DNA of 64,000 bases from Cohnella thailandensis (GCF_014212135.1 NZ_JACJVQ010000005.1:449702-513701), one strand, 5' to 3'; positions 17,443 to 26,197 are shown, counted from the first letter of the stretch. Notes: generated by a model from the sequence alone, not told the origin. Program-made: numbers and translations.

Positions 17443-18672
17443 TCAATCTCCATCCCATCCGGAGCTTTGCCACGACCTCATGTTTGTCTGCGAGGCGTTC
17501 TCGGGCAAGCGAGACTCCTGGGAGGAGTCGGCGGAACGCGGACGTGAACGGGGCTCGGTGCGATTCGACCGATCCGATCGCTTCTGGCGGTAAACCCATA
17601 AAGCGTATTCGAGCGGTCGGGTGATCGCCCGGCGGTAGACCTCGCGCTCCCCGGCCCGGATAAAAACCTCGCGGGCCGGTTTCGGATTGACCTCCAGCAG
17701 CCAAATGCGGCCTCCCCGGTCGATCGCGAGATCGAGAGCAAGCTCGCAAAGGGCGCTGTATGTCGTCTCCAAATACTTCGCGACCGAGATGCCGAACCGT
17801 TCGGCGGTCTCCCGGATTTGGGCTATCTTCGCCTCGCTGCTTACCCATTGGCGAAGCAAGCTGTTCATCGGGGCTGCGCTACCGCCCCCGTGAAGGTTGG
17901 ACGTGATGCTGCGGACGGGACCGACCCGCCCCGCGCAGCCGGTCACCTCCCATTCTCCGGAGCCGTTCTTCTGCACGAGCATCCGGTAATCGTGCACCCT
18001 GCCGCTGGGAAGCTTGATGTTCAGCCCCTGCTGAACGATATATTTATCCCCGTTCGTATCCCAATCGCGCAGCTCGGAGGCAAGATTGTCTCTCGATATC
18101 CGCTTAGGGCTGACGATCCTTCTCTTATGATCTCGGCCTTGCAGCAGAAGCGACCTGCTCTTCAGCTTCTCGATGCGAAGAATGCCGCGCCCGCCCGTGC
18201 CGTTGATCGGCTTTACGTAGAGAAGGGGGAATTTGCCGAGCATGACCGAGACATCCTCGTACGATTGATAGAGCCGGGTAACGGGCAGATGCTCCCGGAA
18301 GGACGGGACCTTCCAGAGAGTTCGATAGATGGTCCACTTGTTGCGGAGCGGACGGTTCAAGAAAGTCAAATGAGAGTACCTCTTGCGAAAAGCGAGCAGC
18401 TGTTCGAAGCGTTTGCTTCGCTGAATGCGGCAACGGTCGTAGATGAGGTTCGGGAACCGCACCCATCTTCTCAGCCAGGTTCGCGTATCGGTGCTGTATA
18501 TCATCGCATGGATGCGGCCGCTCCGCTCCTCCACGTCCTCCGGCGTAAAAACGTAAGCGTCGAGTCCCATTTTGGCCGCGGCGACGATCATTTTCTCATA
18601 AACCTTCTTCTCTTCCAGCACCTTGTTATCATTGAGATACAACGTCAGAATGCCGAGCACAGGTTGCGTCAA
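17443..18672 (-). CDS. YheC/YheD family ATP-grasp protein, copy 5 (last of operon)
   Basis: This 409-aa short-type member starts directly with the PVLGILTLYLND strand. ATP-grasp features include PLLYVKPINGTGGRGILRIE (ATP-binding loop) and YIVQQGLNIKL. The metal/ATP motif is LDLAIDRGGRIWLLEVNPKP. YheC and YheD are coat-associated in B. subtilis, and the ATP-grasp fold implies carboxylate-amine or similar ligation; no substrate is known. It has an unusual 45-residue polar Arg/Ser-rich C-terminal tail missing from its paralogues. It starts at TTG 18672, with GAGGTG 8 nt upstream, and lies 28 bp after copy 4, the only non-overlapping junction in the cluster. Confidence 0.85.
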   Translation of the reverse strand: MTQPVLGILTLYLNDNKVLEEKKVYEKMIVAAAKMGLDAYVFTPEDVEERSGRIHAMIYSTDTRTWLRRWVRFPNLIYDRCRIQRSKRFEQLLAFRKRYSHLTFLNRPLRNKWTIYRTLWKVPSFREHLPVTRLYQSYEDVSVMLGKFPLLYVKPINGTGGRGILRIEKLKSRSLLLQGRDHKRRIVSPKRISRDNLASELRDWDTNGDKYIVQQGLNIKLPSGRVHDYRMLVQKNGSGEWEVTGCAGRVGPVRSITSNLHGGGSAAPMNSLLRQWVSSEAKIAQIRETAERFGISVAKYLETTYSALCELALDLAIDRGGRIWLLEVNPKPAREVFIRAGEREVYRRAITRPLEYALWVYRQKRSDRSNRTEPRSRPRSADSSQESRLPENASQTNMRSWQSSGWDGD

Positions 18673-18700
18673 CCGGGGTTCACCTCGTGAAGAAACGTGG

Positions 18701-19873
18701 CTATTGCGAGCCGCTGCTCTGTTTAAGCACTTTAGAATGGAGATACTGGCTATATTGGAAGATTTGCTCCAGCGATTTTTTGCGAATGTGCGGTTCGTCG
18801 AACTTCATGGGCTTGGAGTTGGCTTCGAAGAACCAGACCTGGCCGGAAGCGTCTACGCCAAGGTCCATCGACATCTCGCCGATTCTGCTCTTGGAGGAGC
18901 GTTCGATCTGCCTTGCCAGAATCAGAGCGGTATTCTTGACTTTGCTCAGCACCTTGCGCGCTTTGTCTTGGCCGAAGACGGAAACGAGCAGCTTCTCGGG
19001 CTCTTCGATATACCCTCCGCGAGGCACATGGGTCGTGATGCTGTTGTCGCCGGCAACCCTCGCTCCGATTCCGGTCAGCTCCCATTGGCCGAATTCGTTC
19101 TTCTGAATGAGCGACCGCAGGTCGAAAGGGCGATCGTTCACCGAAGCGAGCGCGATGCCCTGCTGCGCGATATACGGCTCCCCGATGGCGTTCGATTGCT
19201 TCAAGACCCGATTCCACAAACGGGACAGGGTCGAGCACCGGAACGTTCGGCTTCCCTTCTCCTCTTGAATCTGCAGCGTATAGGGGAGGCTCCGTTCGGG
19301 CTGCAATTTGATCGACATGATGCCGACCCCCGCTTTGCCCCTGACCGGCTTCAGGTAGAGGAGAGAGTGCCGCTTCAGCATTTGGGACAGCACCGCGCTC
19401 TCGGTCAGCCTTTTGGTCTCCGGAATGTAGGATCGCGTCTGCTTGGAATCGTTCAGCCATTGAAACAACGACCATTTGTTAAAAAAACGGCGGTTGAACA
19501 GCTGGACATTCGGATTTCGGGCGATGGACAGCAGCTTCTTGCGCACCCGGGGCTGCCTTTCGTCTTCTCTCAGCGGGATTCGGTTGTAGACCACGTTTGG
19601 ACGCGGATAATAAGCCTTGACCCAAGTATCCTCGCTTTTATTGTACGTAAAACCAAGCACCAGAGGACGATTGAGCTTCAGGTGTTTGACGGTCACGACG
19701 TAGGTCATGATGCCGAGCTTCTCCCCCGTGGAGATGAGATCCGCGAAATTCTGGCGATTGCCTCGGAAATCTTGCATATCGTCTTCGATCGTAAGAATAG
19801 CCAATACCGGCTTTTCCCCGAAGCTGTAGTTGGAATGGACGAGAATTTCCGGGGAGGGGAGAATCGAATTCAT
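18701..19873 (-). CDS. YheC/YheD family ATP-grasp protein, copy 4
   Basis: This 390-aa short-type paralogue has a 20-residue leader before PVLAILTIEDD. ATP-binding elements are LLYLKPVRGKAGVGIMSI and YIAQQGIALASV. The core continues through FDLRSLIQKN, and the C-terminal catalytic motif is MDLGVDASGQVWFFEANSKP. All ATP-grasp signature residues appear intact. The start overlaps the stop of copy 3 by 4 nt (ATGA), indicating translational coupling. Divergence from its neighbours is large, so this is an old duplication and not a recent tandem copy. Confidence 0.87.
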   Translation of the reverse strand: MNSILPSPEILVHSNYSFGEKPVLAILTIEDDMQDFRGNRQNFADLISTGEKLGIMTYVVTVKHLKLNRPLVLGFTYNKSEDTWVKAYYPRPNVVYNRIPLREDERQPRVRKKLLSIARNPNVQLFNRRFFNKWSLFQWLNDSKQTRSYIPETKRLTESAVLSQMLKRHSLLYLKPVRGKAGVGIMSIKLQPERSLPYTLQIQEEKGSRTFRCSTLSRLWNRVLKQSNAIGEPYIAQQGIALASVNDRPFDLRSLIQKNEFGQWELTGIGARVAGDNSITTHVPRGGYIEEPEKLLVSVFGQDKARKVLSKVKNTALILARQIERSSKSRIGEMSMDLGVDASGQVWFFEANSKPMKFDEPHIRKKSLEQIFQYSQYLHSKVLKQSSGSQ

Positions 19874-21249
19874 GACGACTCATCCTTCCTGCGGAATTTG
19901 CTTAGATACAGGCAGTGGTCCAGAATATAGCCTAGCGACGCTTTGCCTTGCTCTTTGAGCGCGGGATGCTTGAAGATCGAGCGTCCCGGCTTGGCGTTCG
20001 CTTCGAACATCCAGACGGCGCCGTCCCGATCGATTCCGATATCGAGCCCAAGCTCGCCCAGTGTATGCGCATAATTGCGTTCGATCGCTTCGGACAGCCG
20101 GATGGCGACGGTTTTGGCATTATCCAGAACCTCTTTCGCCCGGTCGCCGAACGTCCGGCCGAGCGCTTGCTCCGGAGTCATCAGCGATCCGCCGTTCTTG
20201 ATATGCGTCGTCACGCTGCCTCGTCCTGCTTTCTTGGCGCCGATCCCGGCGACGACCCAATCGTTGTTGCCGTCCTTATGCATGTGGAAGCGAAAGTCGA
20301 TCGGGCAATTGTCTATCTCCATGAGCCGAATGCCCTGCTGCACCACGTAGCCGGACAATCCGCTGCCATGTCGGGCTCTCAGCATCCTCATGAGGCTGTT
20401 GAAGTTCGAGAACCGCAGCAGGACGTTCTTGCCGTTCCGCCGGTATCTGGCGAAGTAACCGCGCCTGGGGTGATAGGTCAATCGGTAGATTCCGTTCCCC
20501 AGGCTGCCGCCTGTCGGTTTGTAGTATAGAAAATGATGCTTCTCCAGCATCTCCTTGATCTTCTCCGGTTCCGGGTTGTTGATCGATTCGGGAAGATGCT
20601 GCAGCGCCTCCGGATCTTTGTCGAGCAGGTTGTAGACATCCGATTTGTTGAAGAAGCTCCAGTTGAAGAACGGGATCCGCCGGCGGACGAACCGGTCCCT
20701 TAGAGTAGTAATCGCCACCCCGGTCTCCGCCCTGCGGCTCGGCAGCCGATTGTAGACGACGTCGGGCAAGGGGACGACCTTGCGGATCCAGCCTCCGCCG
20801 CCGTCGAGAAACCAGCCGTTGACGGTCTCCTGCTGCCAATCGATGTCCTTCGGCGTGAAGGCGAAGAAATACGCCTTCTTCTGGCCGAGCTGCAGCAGCT
20901 GCTTCACGAAGGAGGTTCTAAGCCCGAACGGAGACCCGGCGGAACGCGTGTTGCTGTCCGTAAGAATGCCGATCAGCGGCCCGATCTGAACCTCTTCGCT
21001 GTTGGCATTGGCGATATAGACGCTTCCGGACTTCGGAATCCGAACGGAGCGGCGCAGGCCGGCCGAGAGGAAGATATGGTTCCCTCTTCGCTTGATTGTC
21101 CTTACGGCTGCGGGAACGACATCCCTCCCGAGCTTGACGTTGATCGTTTTGCGGCCGTTAAGGTTCAGAAGCTTCGCAAGGGAACTGGAGAACCATACGA
21201 TTCTATTCGCCTGTTGCGTGAAATGAACGTTACATAGGGTCAAACTCAT
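19870..21249 (-). CDS. YheC/YheD family ATP-grasp protein, copy 3 (long type)
   Basis: This 459-aa protein adds an N-terminal beta-rich domain of about 95 residues (NVHFTQQANRIVWFSSSLAK to VQIGPLIGILTDSN) before the ATP-grasp region. ATP-binding elements are FLYYKPTGGSLGNGIYRL and YVVQQGIRLMEI, and the catalytic motif is GLDIGIDRDGAVWMFEANAK. The start at 21249 has GGGAGGG 6 nt upstream. A longer open frame to 21423 runs back into copy 2 and is rejected. It overlaps copy 2 by 20 nt. The long architecture is shared only with copy 1. Confidence 0.88.
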   Translation of the reverse strand: MSLTLCNVHFTQQANRIVWFSSSLAKLLNLNGRKTINVKLGRDVVPAAVRTIKRRGNHIFLSAGLRRSVRIPKSGSVYIANANSEEVQIGPLIGILTDSNTRSAGSPFGLRTSFVKQLLQLGQKKAYFFAFTPKDIDWQQETVNGWFLDGGGGWIRKVVPLPDVVYNRLPSRRAETGVAITTLRDRFVRRRIPFFNWSFFNKSDVYNLLDKDPEALQHLPESINNPEPEKIKEMLEKHHFLYYKPTGGSLGNGIYRLTYHPRRGYFARYRRNGKNVLLRFSNFNSLMRMLRARHGSGLSGYVVQQGIRLMEIDNCPIDFRFHMHKDGNNDWVVAGIGAKKAGRGSVTTHIKNGGSLMTPEQALGRTFGDRAKEVLDNAKTVAIRLSEAIERNYAHTLGELGLDIGIDRDGAVWMFEANAKPGRSIFKHPALKEQGKASLGYILDHCLYLSKFRRKDESS

Positions 21250-22444
21250 GAAATACCCTCCCAGGTGGTCGAAGCAGGATATATCGGGCGTAAGCAAGCG
21301 GACGTTCAACGGCTCTCGCGGCCGCGGATTCGCCTGCGCACGCCATGGAGGCGCGCCCGGGTTTGGTGTTCGCTTCCAAGAACCAGAGTCTTCCTGAACG
21401 TTCGATACCGAAGTCGAGTCCAAGCTCGGAGAACCTTCCGTATATTCGTTCCAGACGGTCGATCACGTCTTCCGATGCCTCGCGCAATTCCTCGAGCAGC
21501 CTTGCGGCTTGGGCCGAGCCGAACAGGACGCTTAAATACTCCTTCGCCCGGCGAGCCGTTCCTCCCCCGTGGAGATTGGAGGTCACGCCGTTTTCTTGGC
21601 CGCAGCGAGCCGCGATGCCCGCCTCTGCCCATCGTCCGCTGCCGCCTCGCTGCATGAGCACCCGCAGATCGAAGGGTTCGCCGGAAGGGCCCCTGAGCTC
21701 GAGCAAAGGCTGCATCAAGTAAATCCGATGGCCGATCGCTTTATCGATTCGGCTAAGAGCCTCTTCCTTCGAGATTCTCGCGATCCGAAAGGGGACGTTG
21801 GCGGCGTTGCGGCCTAGAAGGTTCAGCATCTCCGGATCTTCCGGATGGGGGGCGATCGCGATGACCCGTCGTCCCTTGGATCCGATCGAAGGCTTCAGAA
21901 AAGCCGCTCCCCGATGCACGGACAGCCAGCTGCCGAGAGATTCCGTCCCGTCGTACCGCGCGGTAGGCGGCAGCAGGGCGGCGGTTCGCGGGTCTTGCTT
22001 CAAGGTTCGGTACACGTCCAGCTTCCCGGGCAGGCGGCCGTTAAGCAGCCGCGCCGGATGACGGGCAAGAAGGCGCTTCAGGCCGGTCCGATAAAGCAGC
22101 CGCTGTCTCGAATCGCCGGGCCAAGCGCGATCGTAGACGAGATCCGGAGCCGGAAGCGTCACCCGGCTCCAGCGGGAGCCCCGCGGACTCCAGGCGGAGA
22201 CGGTGCCGCTCTCCTCGTCGAGAGTCCACGGAGCGAAAGCGAACACGCGCAGGCCATGCTTAGGACCGGCGGCGATCAGCCGTCGGATGAAGGCCGCTTC
22301 GGCGAAGGGAGGATTCCCTTCTTGCTCGCAAACGGCAATTCCAAGCGAGAGCGACGGGGAATCCCCCTCCGGGGATTCGACGGCGGGCGAGAGCCGCTCT
22401 CTTGTCTCGAACGACTCCCTAGAAACCGGAGAGAAAACGTGCAT
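21230..22444 (-). CDS. YheC/YheD family ATP-grasp protein, copy 2
   Basis: This is a 404-aa short-type member with visibly higher Arg/Ala/GC content than its neighbours. The sugar-phosphate side of the ATP site reads AAFLKPSIGSKGRRVIAIAP. YLMQPLLELRG replaces the usual QQG, so one conserved Gln is altered. The catalytic motif is LDFGIERSGRLWFLEANTKP, with Glu in place of the second Asp. It overlaps copy 1 by 26 nt and copy 3 by 20 nt. No convincing ribosome binding site precedes ATG 22444, so translation probably depends on coupling, or the real start is further in. Confidence 0.83.
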   Translation of the reverse strand: MHVFSPVSRESFETRERLSPAVESPEGDSPSLSLGIAVCEQEGNPPFAEAAFIRRLIAAGPKHGLRVFAFAPWTLDEESGTVSAWSPRGSRWSRVTLPAPDLVYDRAWPGDSRQRLLYRTGLKRLLARHPARLLNGRLPGKLDVYRTLKQDPRTAALLPPTARYDGTESLGSWLSVHRGAAFLKPSIGSKGRRVIAIAPHPEDPEMLNLLGRNAANVPFRIARISKEEALSRIDKAIGHRIYLMQPLLELRGPSGEPFDLRVLMQRGGSGRWAEAGIAARCGQENGVTSNLHGGGTARRAKEYLSVLFGSAQAARLLEELREASEDVIDRLERIYGRFSELGLDFGIERSGRLWFLEANTKPGRASMACAGESAAARAVERPLAYARYILLRPPGRVFHEFDPM

Positions 22445-23789
22445 ATTGAATCATCGTCCGCACCGACGGGCGGATTTTCCCTTCGTTTAATGGAGTGTTA
22501 TCGTTCTTTGACGGTTTGGAATTCACCTCGAGCAGCCAGACTCGGCCGGAAGTATCGATAGCCAGGTCGATCCCGAGCTCGCCGAAGTGAGCTTGAATGT
22601 GAGTGTCGATTCCCCGCGAGATTTCGAGGGCGGCGCGAGTCAGCCGTTTGGATGCCTCCCCGCGGTGAGCGGAAGGAAGATTCGATCTCGCGACCGAGTC
22701 CCGCACGGTAGCCAGAGTACCCCCGCGAGCCAGATTCGACACGTAATGCTGGTTGCCTGCGATCCGACCGACGATGGAGGTGACGACCCATTTGCCGGCG
22801 GAATTCTTCTGGGTGAGAGCCCGGAAGTCGATCGGTCGGCCGCCCGAATCGATCAGGGTAAGGCCTTGTTGAATCAGATAGCGAACCGTCTTCATCTTGC
22901 CGGAGATGGCCGAGAAGAACTTAAGAAGATTCGGGTACGTGACCTTGCGCGTACCGGCCGCCGTCGTGAAGGAAGCCTGCCAGCCTTCCGCCCCGTGCCG
23001 GTTGAGCCGGATGATCCCTTTGCCCAAGCTTCCTCTTACCGGCTTCAGGAAGACGACCGGATAACGCGAGCACATGCTCTTGAGCGTCGCGAAGTTGCGC
23101 AAGGAATAGGACTCGGGCAAGTAGCGGTGCAGCGAGGAATCGTTCCTAAGGGCCTCGAACACTTCGGATTTGTCGAGGAACTTCTCGTTGAAAATAATGG
23201 CGCCGTACCGGTGCTTGATCTCGGACACGAACTGCTGGACGATGGGACGATTCTCGAGCTTGCGGGAGGTAAGCCGGTTGTTTACGACGTCCGGAGCGGG
23301 AAGATCGGACTGGCGCCAGCCGCCCGAGCCGTGGGTCCATCCGCGTACGTTTCTCAGATTCTCCTGGATGCCGGAGGGAGTGAAGAAGTACACGAAGGCG
23401 CCCTGGCTGCGGCAGGTGTCGACCAATTCCCGGCAGAACATCGTAATCGCTCCGAACGGCTTCTCGGGCTGATCCGGATGATCGCGGCTGACGAGCACGC
23501 CGATCAGCGGTCCCAAGGCAACCGTCCGCGAGGCCGACCGGTACTGAAGCCGAAGCGGAGTTCCGGAAGAGACTCCCATTTTCCTGGCGAGCGAGTGGCT
23601 TATCCGCAAGCCGTCGTAACGGGGAACCGAGACGACGGAGACGGGCTGCCTCAAGGAGCCGAATTGAAACTGCAGCTGCTGCTGAACCGGGATCTTGGCT
23701 TGTTTGATCACAGACTCCCCAAGCATGAGGACGTCCTCGGACAGGATTCCGGAGCTTATGACCTGGACGTCGATTTTCGGGGTGGACAT
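22419..23789 (-). CDS. YheC/YheD family ATP-grasp protein, copy 1 (long type, first of operon)
   Basis: This 456-aa long-type member has an N-terminal domain of about 95 residues that ends with VALGPLIGVLVSRD, parallel to copy 3. ATP-grasp signatures are VVFLKPVRGSLGKGIIRLN, YLIQQGLTLIDS and FRALTQKN, with the terminal LAIDTSGRVWLLEVNSKP. AAGGAGAT lies 7 nt before ATG 23789. It is the first gene of the five-gene run and has a sigma-K-like promoter about 80 nt upstream, which fits late mother-cell coat expression. Confidence 0.88.
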   Translation of the reverse strand: MSTPKIDVQVISSGILSEDVLMLGESVIKQAKIPVQQQLQFQFGSLRQPVSVVSVPRYDGLRISHSLARKMGVSSGTPLRLQYRSASRTVALGPLIGVLVSRDHPDQPEKPFGAITMFCRELVDTCRSQGAFVYFFTPSGIQENLRNVRGWTHGSGGWRQSDLPAPDVVNNRLTSRKLENRPIVQQFVSEIKHRYGAIIFNEKFLDKSEVFEALRNDSSLHRYLPESYSLRNFATLKSMCSRYPVVFLKPVRGSLGKGIIRLNRHGAEGWQASFTTAAGTRKVTYPNLLKFFSAISGKMKTVRYLIQQGLTLIDSGGRPIDFRALTQKNSAGKWVVTSIVGRIAGNQHYVSNLARGGTLATVRDSVARSNLPSAHRGEASKRLTRAALEISRGIDTHIQAHFGELGIDLAIDTSGRVWLLEVNSKPSKNDNTPLNEGKIRPSVRTMIQYARFLSGF

Positions 23790-23870
23790 ACTCGATCTCC
23801 TTCCACCTTGTCGAATTCTGTGGCGTAGGCTCTCGTAGGCTTCCTTCCCGGGTGCATGCGAGAATACTCC

Positions 23871-23898
23871 ATTGTATGAGGACGAATATCTATCGGTG
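23871..23898 (-). promoter_or_regulatory. Candidate sigma-K (or sigma-E) promoter for the ATP-grasp cluster
   Basis: On the minus strand CACC is followed by a 16-nt spacer and CATACAATG. The B. subtilis sigma-K pattern is AC, 16-17 nt, CATAnnnTA. The -10 also fits sigma-E (CATACANT), but the -35 favours sigma-K. It lies about 80 nt upstream of copy 1. Confidence 0.5.
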
Positions 23899-24010
23899 AT
23901 TAGCCACCCCCGTCGAAAACGGCTATACTGTTATCGGATATGGGGAAAAGGATCGGCGAAACCTGTCGTCAAGATCGCCTCCAGTCAACCTTTTCTATGG
24001 GAGGCACACA

Positions 24011-25108
24011 ATGAGAGAAGCAAGCGCGGCGTTGACGAGGCTGAATAACGGTTGGGTGCAGGCGAAGGTGCCGCTGCCCTTTTCCTTGAAATGGGTGAAC
24101 GCCTATCTTTTGCCGAATGGGAAAAGATGGACGATTATCGATCCGGGATTGCGTACGGAGGAGACGGAAGCGTTCTGGACGGTTACGCTGAGCGAGTTGG
24201 GCGTGGATTGGCCGGACATCGAGGCGATCGTTCTTACGCATTATCATCCCGATCATTACGGGTTGGCCGGATGGTTTCAGGAGCGGACCGGCGCTCCGGT
24301 ACATATGTCCGGAGTGTCCGCCGCCTATGCGCGCAGATTATGGGGAGAGGACGAGACGTTCTCGGAGGAGCTGATCGAGGCGTTTCAATCGCATGGCTTC
24401 CCGGACGAGCTGCTGGGCGGATTGAGGGATCATCTATCCGGCGTCAAGAAGCAGGTGCAGCCGCACCCGGCGGAGATCCGGCTGCTGCCGGAGCCCGGAG
24501 GGCAGCGGTTCGAGATGGCCGGGCTGACGTGGGAGCCGATCGGCGGAGAAGGCCACGCGCCGGGGCATCGCTCCTTCTACCAGCCGGAATCGCGGATCAT
24601 CCTGTGCGGCGACCAGGTATTGCCTCATATTACGCCGAACATCGGCTGGCTGCCGGGAGGCGATCCCGATCCGCTAGGCTCTTATCTATCGAGCCTGGAG
24701 AGGATGCTGGCTTGCGAGGCAACCTTGGCGCTTCCCGGCCACCGGGATCCGTTCCCGGACTTCCGCGGGCGAGTGGAAGAGCTGATCGCTCACCACGATA
24801 GACGGTTGAAGCAGATTGAGAAGCTTCTAGAGGAAGCGGGGCCCATGAGCGGCTTCGAGCTGTGCGACAAGCTGTTCGGCGCCCGGATCAGCGGCAACCC
24901 CCACAACCATCGCTTCGCGATGTCGGAGACGATCGCTCACGCCGAACGGCTTGTCTTCTCGGGAGCGGTTGTTCGAATAGGGGCAGATGGGACGGAGACG
25001 GGGATGCAGGCGATTCCTCCCTTTTCATCAATCTTGTCTTCGCTCGCTCCGCCGCCGCCTTCGAGAATGCTGACCGGACGCCAGCTCATTCGCTATCGAA
25101 GGGCGTGA
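24011..25108 (+). CDS. MBL-fold metallo-hydrolase
   Basis: This 365-aa protein has the metallo-beta-lactamase fold, with the zinc motif LTHYHPDHYGLAGW (HxHxDH) near residue 76. EGHAPGHRSFY and ILCGDQVLPHITPNIGW supply further metal ligands. The C-terminal 90 residues look like the helical/winged-helix domain of LACTB2-type hydrolases. It is probably a cytoplasmic thioesterase-, nuclease- or lactonase-like enzyme; the substrate cannot be deduced. GGGAGGC precedes the ATG. The next gene starts 9 bp later, so it probably shares a transcript with the SBF transporter. Confidence 0.85.
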   Translation: MREASAALTRLNNGWVQAKVPLPFSLKWVNAYLLPNGKRWTIIDPGLRTEETEAFWTVTLSELGVDWPDIEAIVLTHYHPDHYGLAGWFQERTGAPVHMSGVSAAYARRLWGEDETFSEELIEAFQSHGFPDELLGGLRDHLSGVKKQVQPHPAEIRLLPEPGGQRFEMAGLTWEPIGGEGHAPGHRSFYQPESRIILCGDQVLPHITPNIGWLPGGDPDPLGSYLSSLERMLACEATLALPGHRDPFPDFRGRVEELIAHHDRRLKQIEKLLEEAGPMSGFELCDKLFGARISGNPHNHRFAMSETIAHAERLVFSGAVVRIGADGTETGMQAIPPFSSILSSLAPPPPSRMLTGRQLIRYRRA

Positions 25109-25117
25109 GGGAGACCG

Positions 25118-26197
25118 ATGAACGGATTATTGTCTTCCCTCGCCCGGATCAACCATGCGCTGGAGAAAATCATGCCGCTGATTACTCCGAGCGCGATCGT
25201 CGTCGGCGTTCTGCTCGATGAACGCCTCCGCTCCTTCGAGCAATGGGTGCCATGGATCTTTGCCGTCATGACGCTGATCGGAAGCTTGAAAACCAGCTTC
25301 GCGGACATGCTTCGCGTCATCGCCCGTCCGGGCAAGCTGATCGCTCTAATGCTTATTTTGCATGCGGTTATGCCTTTGATCGGTTGGGGAGCGGGGCATC
25401 TATTCTTCCCGGACGATCCTTATCTGATTACGGGTTATGTGCTGCTGTTCGCGATTCCGACCGGCGTCGTCAGCGTCGTCTGGGTAACGATCTACGGCGG
25501 CAACCTGGCTCTCACCCTTGCCCTGATCCTGATCGATACGCTGCTGTCGCCGCTGCTCGTTCCCGCCACCCTGCACGTCTTGATGGGAACGACGGTTCCG
25601 ATCGAGACATGGAGCATGATGAAAGGCTTGCTGTGGATGGTCGTTCTTCCATCCATTGCGGGAATGCTCCTCAATCAATGGACGCGGGGCGGAGTCAACC
25701 GGACGTGGGGACCGCCTCTGGCTCCGCTCGTGAAGGTAGGGTTGTTCGTCGTCGTCGCGATTAACGGATCGACCATCGCATACGATCTGAAACATGCGGA
25801 CGCGAAGCTTCTAGGCGTCATTTTCGTTACTCTTATTACCGTTATTCTCGGTTACCTGATCGGCTGGGGAGTTTCCGCGTGGAGAAGATGGGGCCGCGAA
25901 GATTCCATCGCGGTGCAGTTCAACTCGGGCATGCGCAACCTAAGCGCGGGTGCGGTACTGGCCATTCAATACTTCCCGGCTGCCGTCTCGCTTCCGGTCA
26001 TCTCCGGCATGCTGTTCCAGCAGATTCTAGCCGCTACCTTCGGGTACCGCATCGGCAGAAGCCAAAGAAAAGCGGAGACTGAGGCGGAAGTGAAGGCTGA
26101 AGTAAAAGCGGAAGTAAAGGCGGAAGTAAAGGCGGAAGTGCAGGCTGATGGATTGGCGGAGGAAGCGAAGACCGGAGCAGTGTCGGAACGGAAGTGA
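25118..26197 (+). CDS. Bile acid:sodium symporter (SBF) family transporter with repeat-encoded tail
   Basis: This 359-aa polytopic membrane protein has about nine hydrophobic segments (for example LIALMLILHAVMPLIGWG, YVLLFAIPTGVVSVVW and LLWMVVLPSIAGMLL). Late elements such as QFNSGMRNLSAGAVLAIQYF resemble the family's Na+-binding crossover. It belongs to the SBF/BASS group; the substrate is unknown (organic anions and arsenite are family examples). The soluble C-terminal tail of about 35 residues is a run of (Ala/Val-Lys-Ala-Glu)-type repeats encoded by five 12-bp tandem units. The family normally ends soon after the last helix. Confidence 0.82.
   Translation: MNGLLSSLARINHALEKIMPLITPSAIVVGVLLDERLRSFEQWVPWIFAVMTLIGSLKTSFADMLRVIARPGKLIALMLILHAVMPLIGWGAGHLFFPDDPYLITGYVLLFAIPTGVVSVVWVTIYGGNLALTLALILIDTLLSPLLVPATLHVLMGTTVPIETWSMMKGLLWMVVLPSIAGMLLNQWTRGGVNRTWGPPLAPLVKVGLFVVVAINGSTIAYDLKHADAKLLGVIFVTLITVILGYLIGWGVSAWRRWGREDSIAVQFNSGMRNLSAGAVLAIQYFPAAVSLPVISGMLFQQILAATFGYRIGRSQRKAETEAEVKAEVKAEVKAEVKAEVQADGLAEEAKTGAVSERK
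26087..26146 (+). repeat. Five 12-bp tandem units inside the SBF gene
   Basis: Units follow GAAGTRAARGCK, the middle two being identical. They encode repeated Glu-Val-Lys-Ala. Length changes here would stay in frame. Confidence 0.9.
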
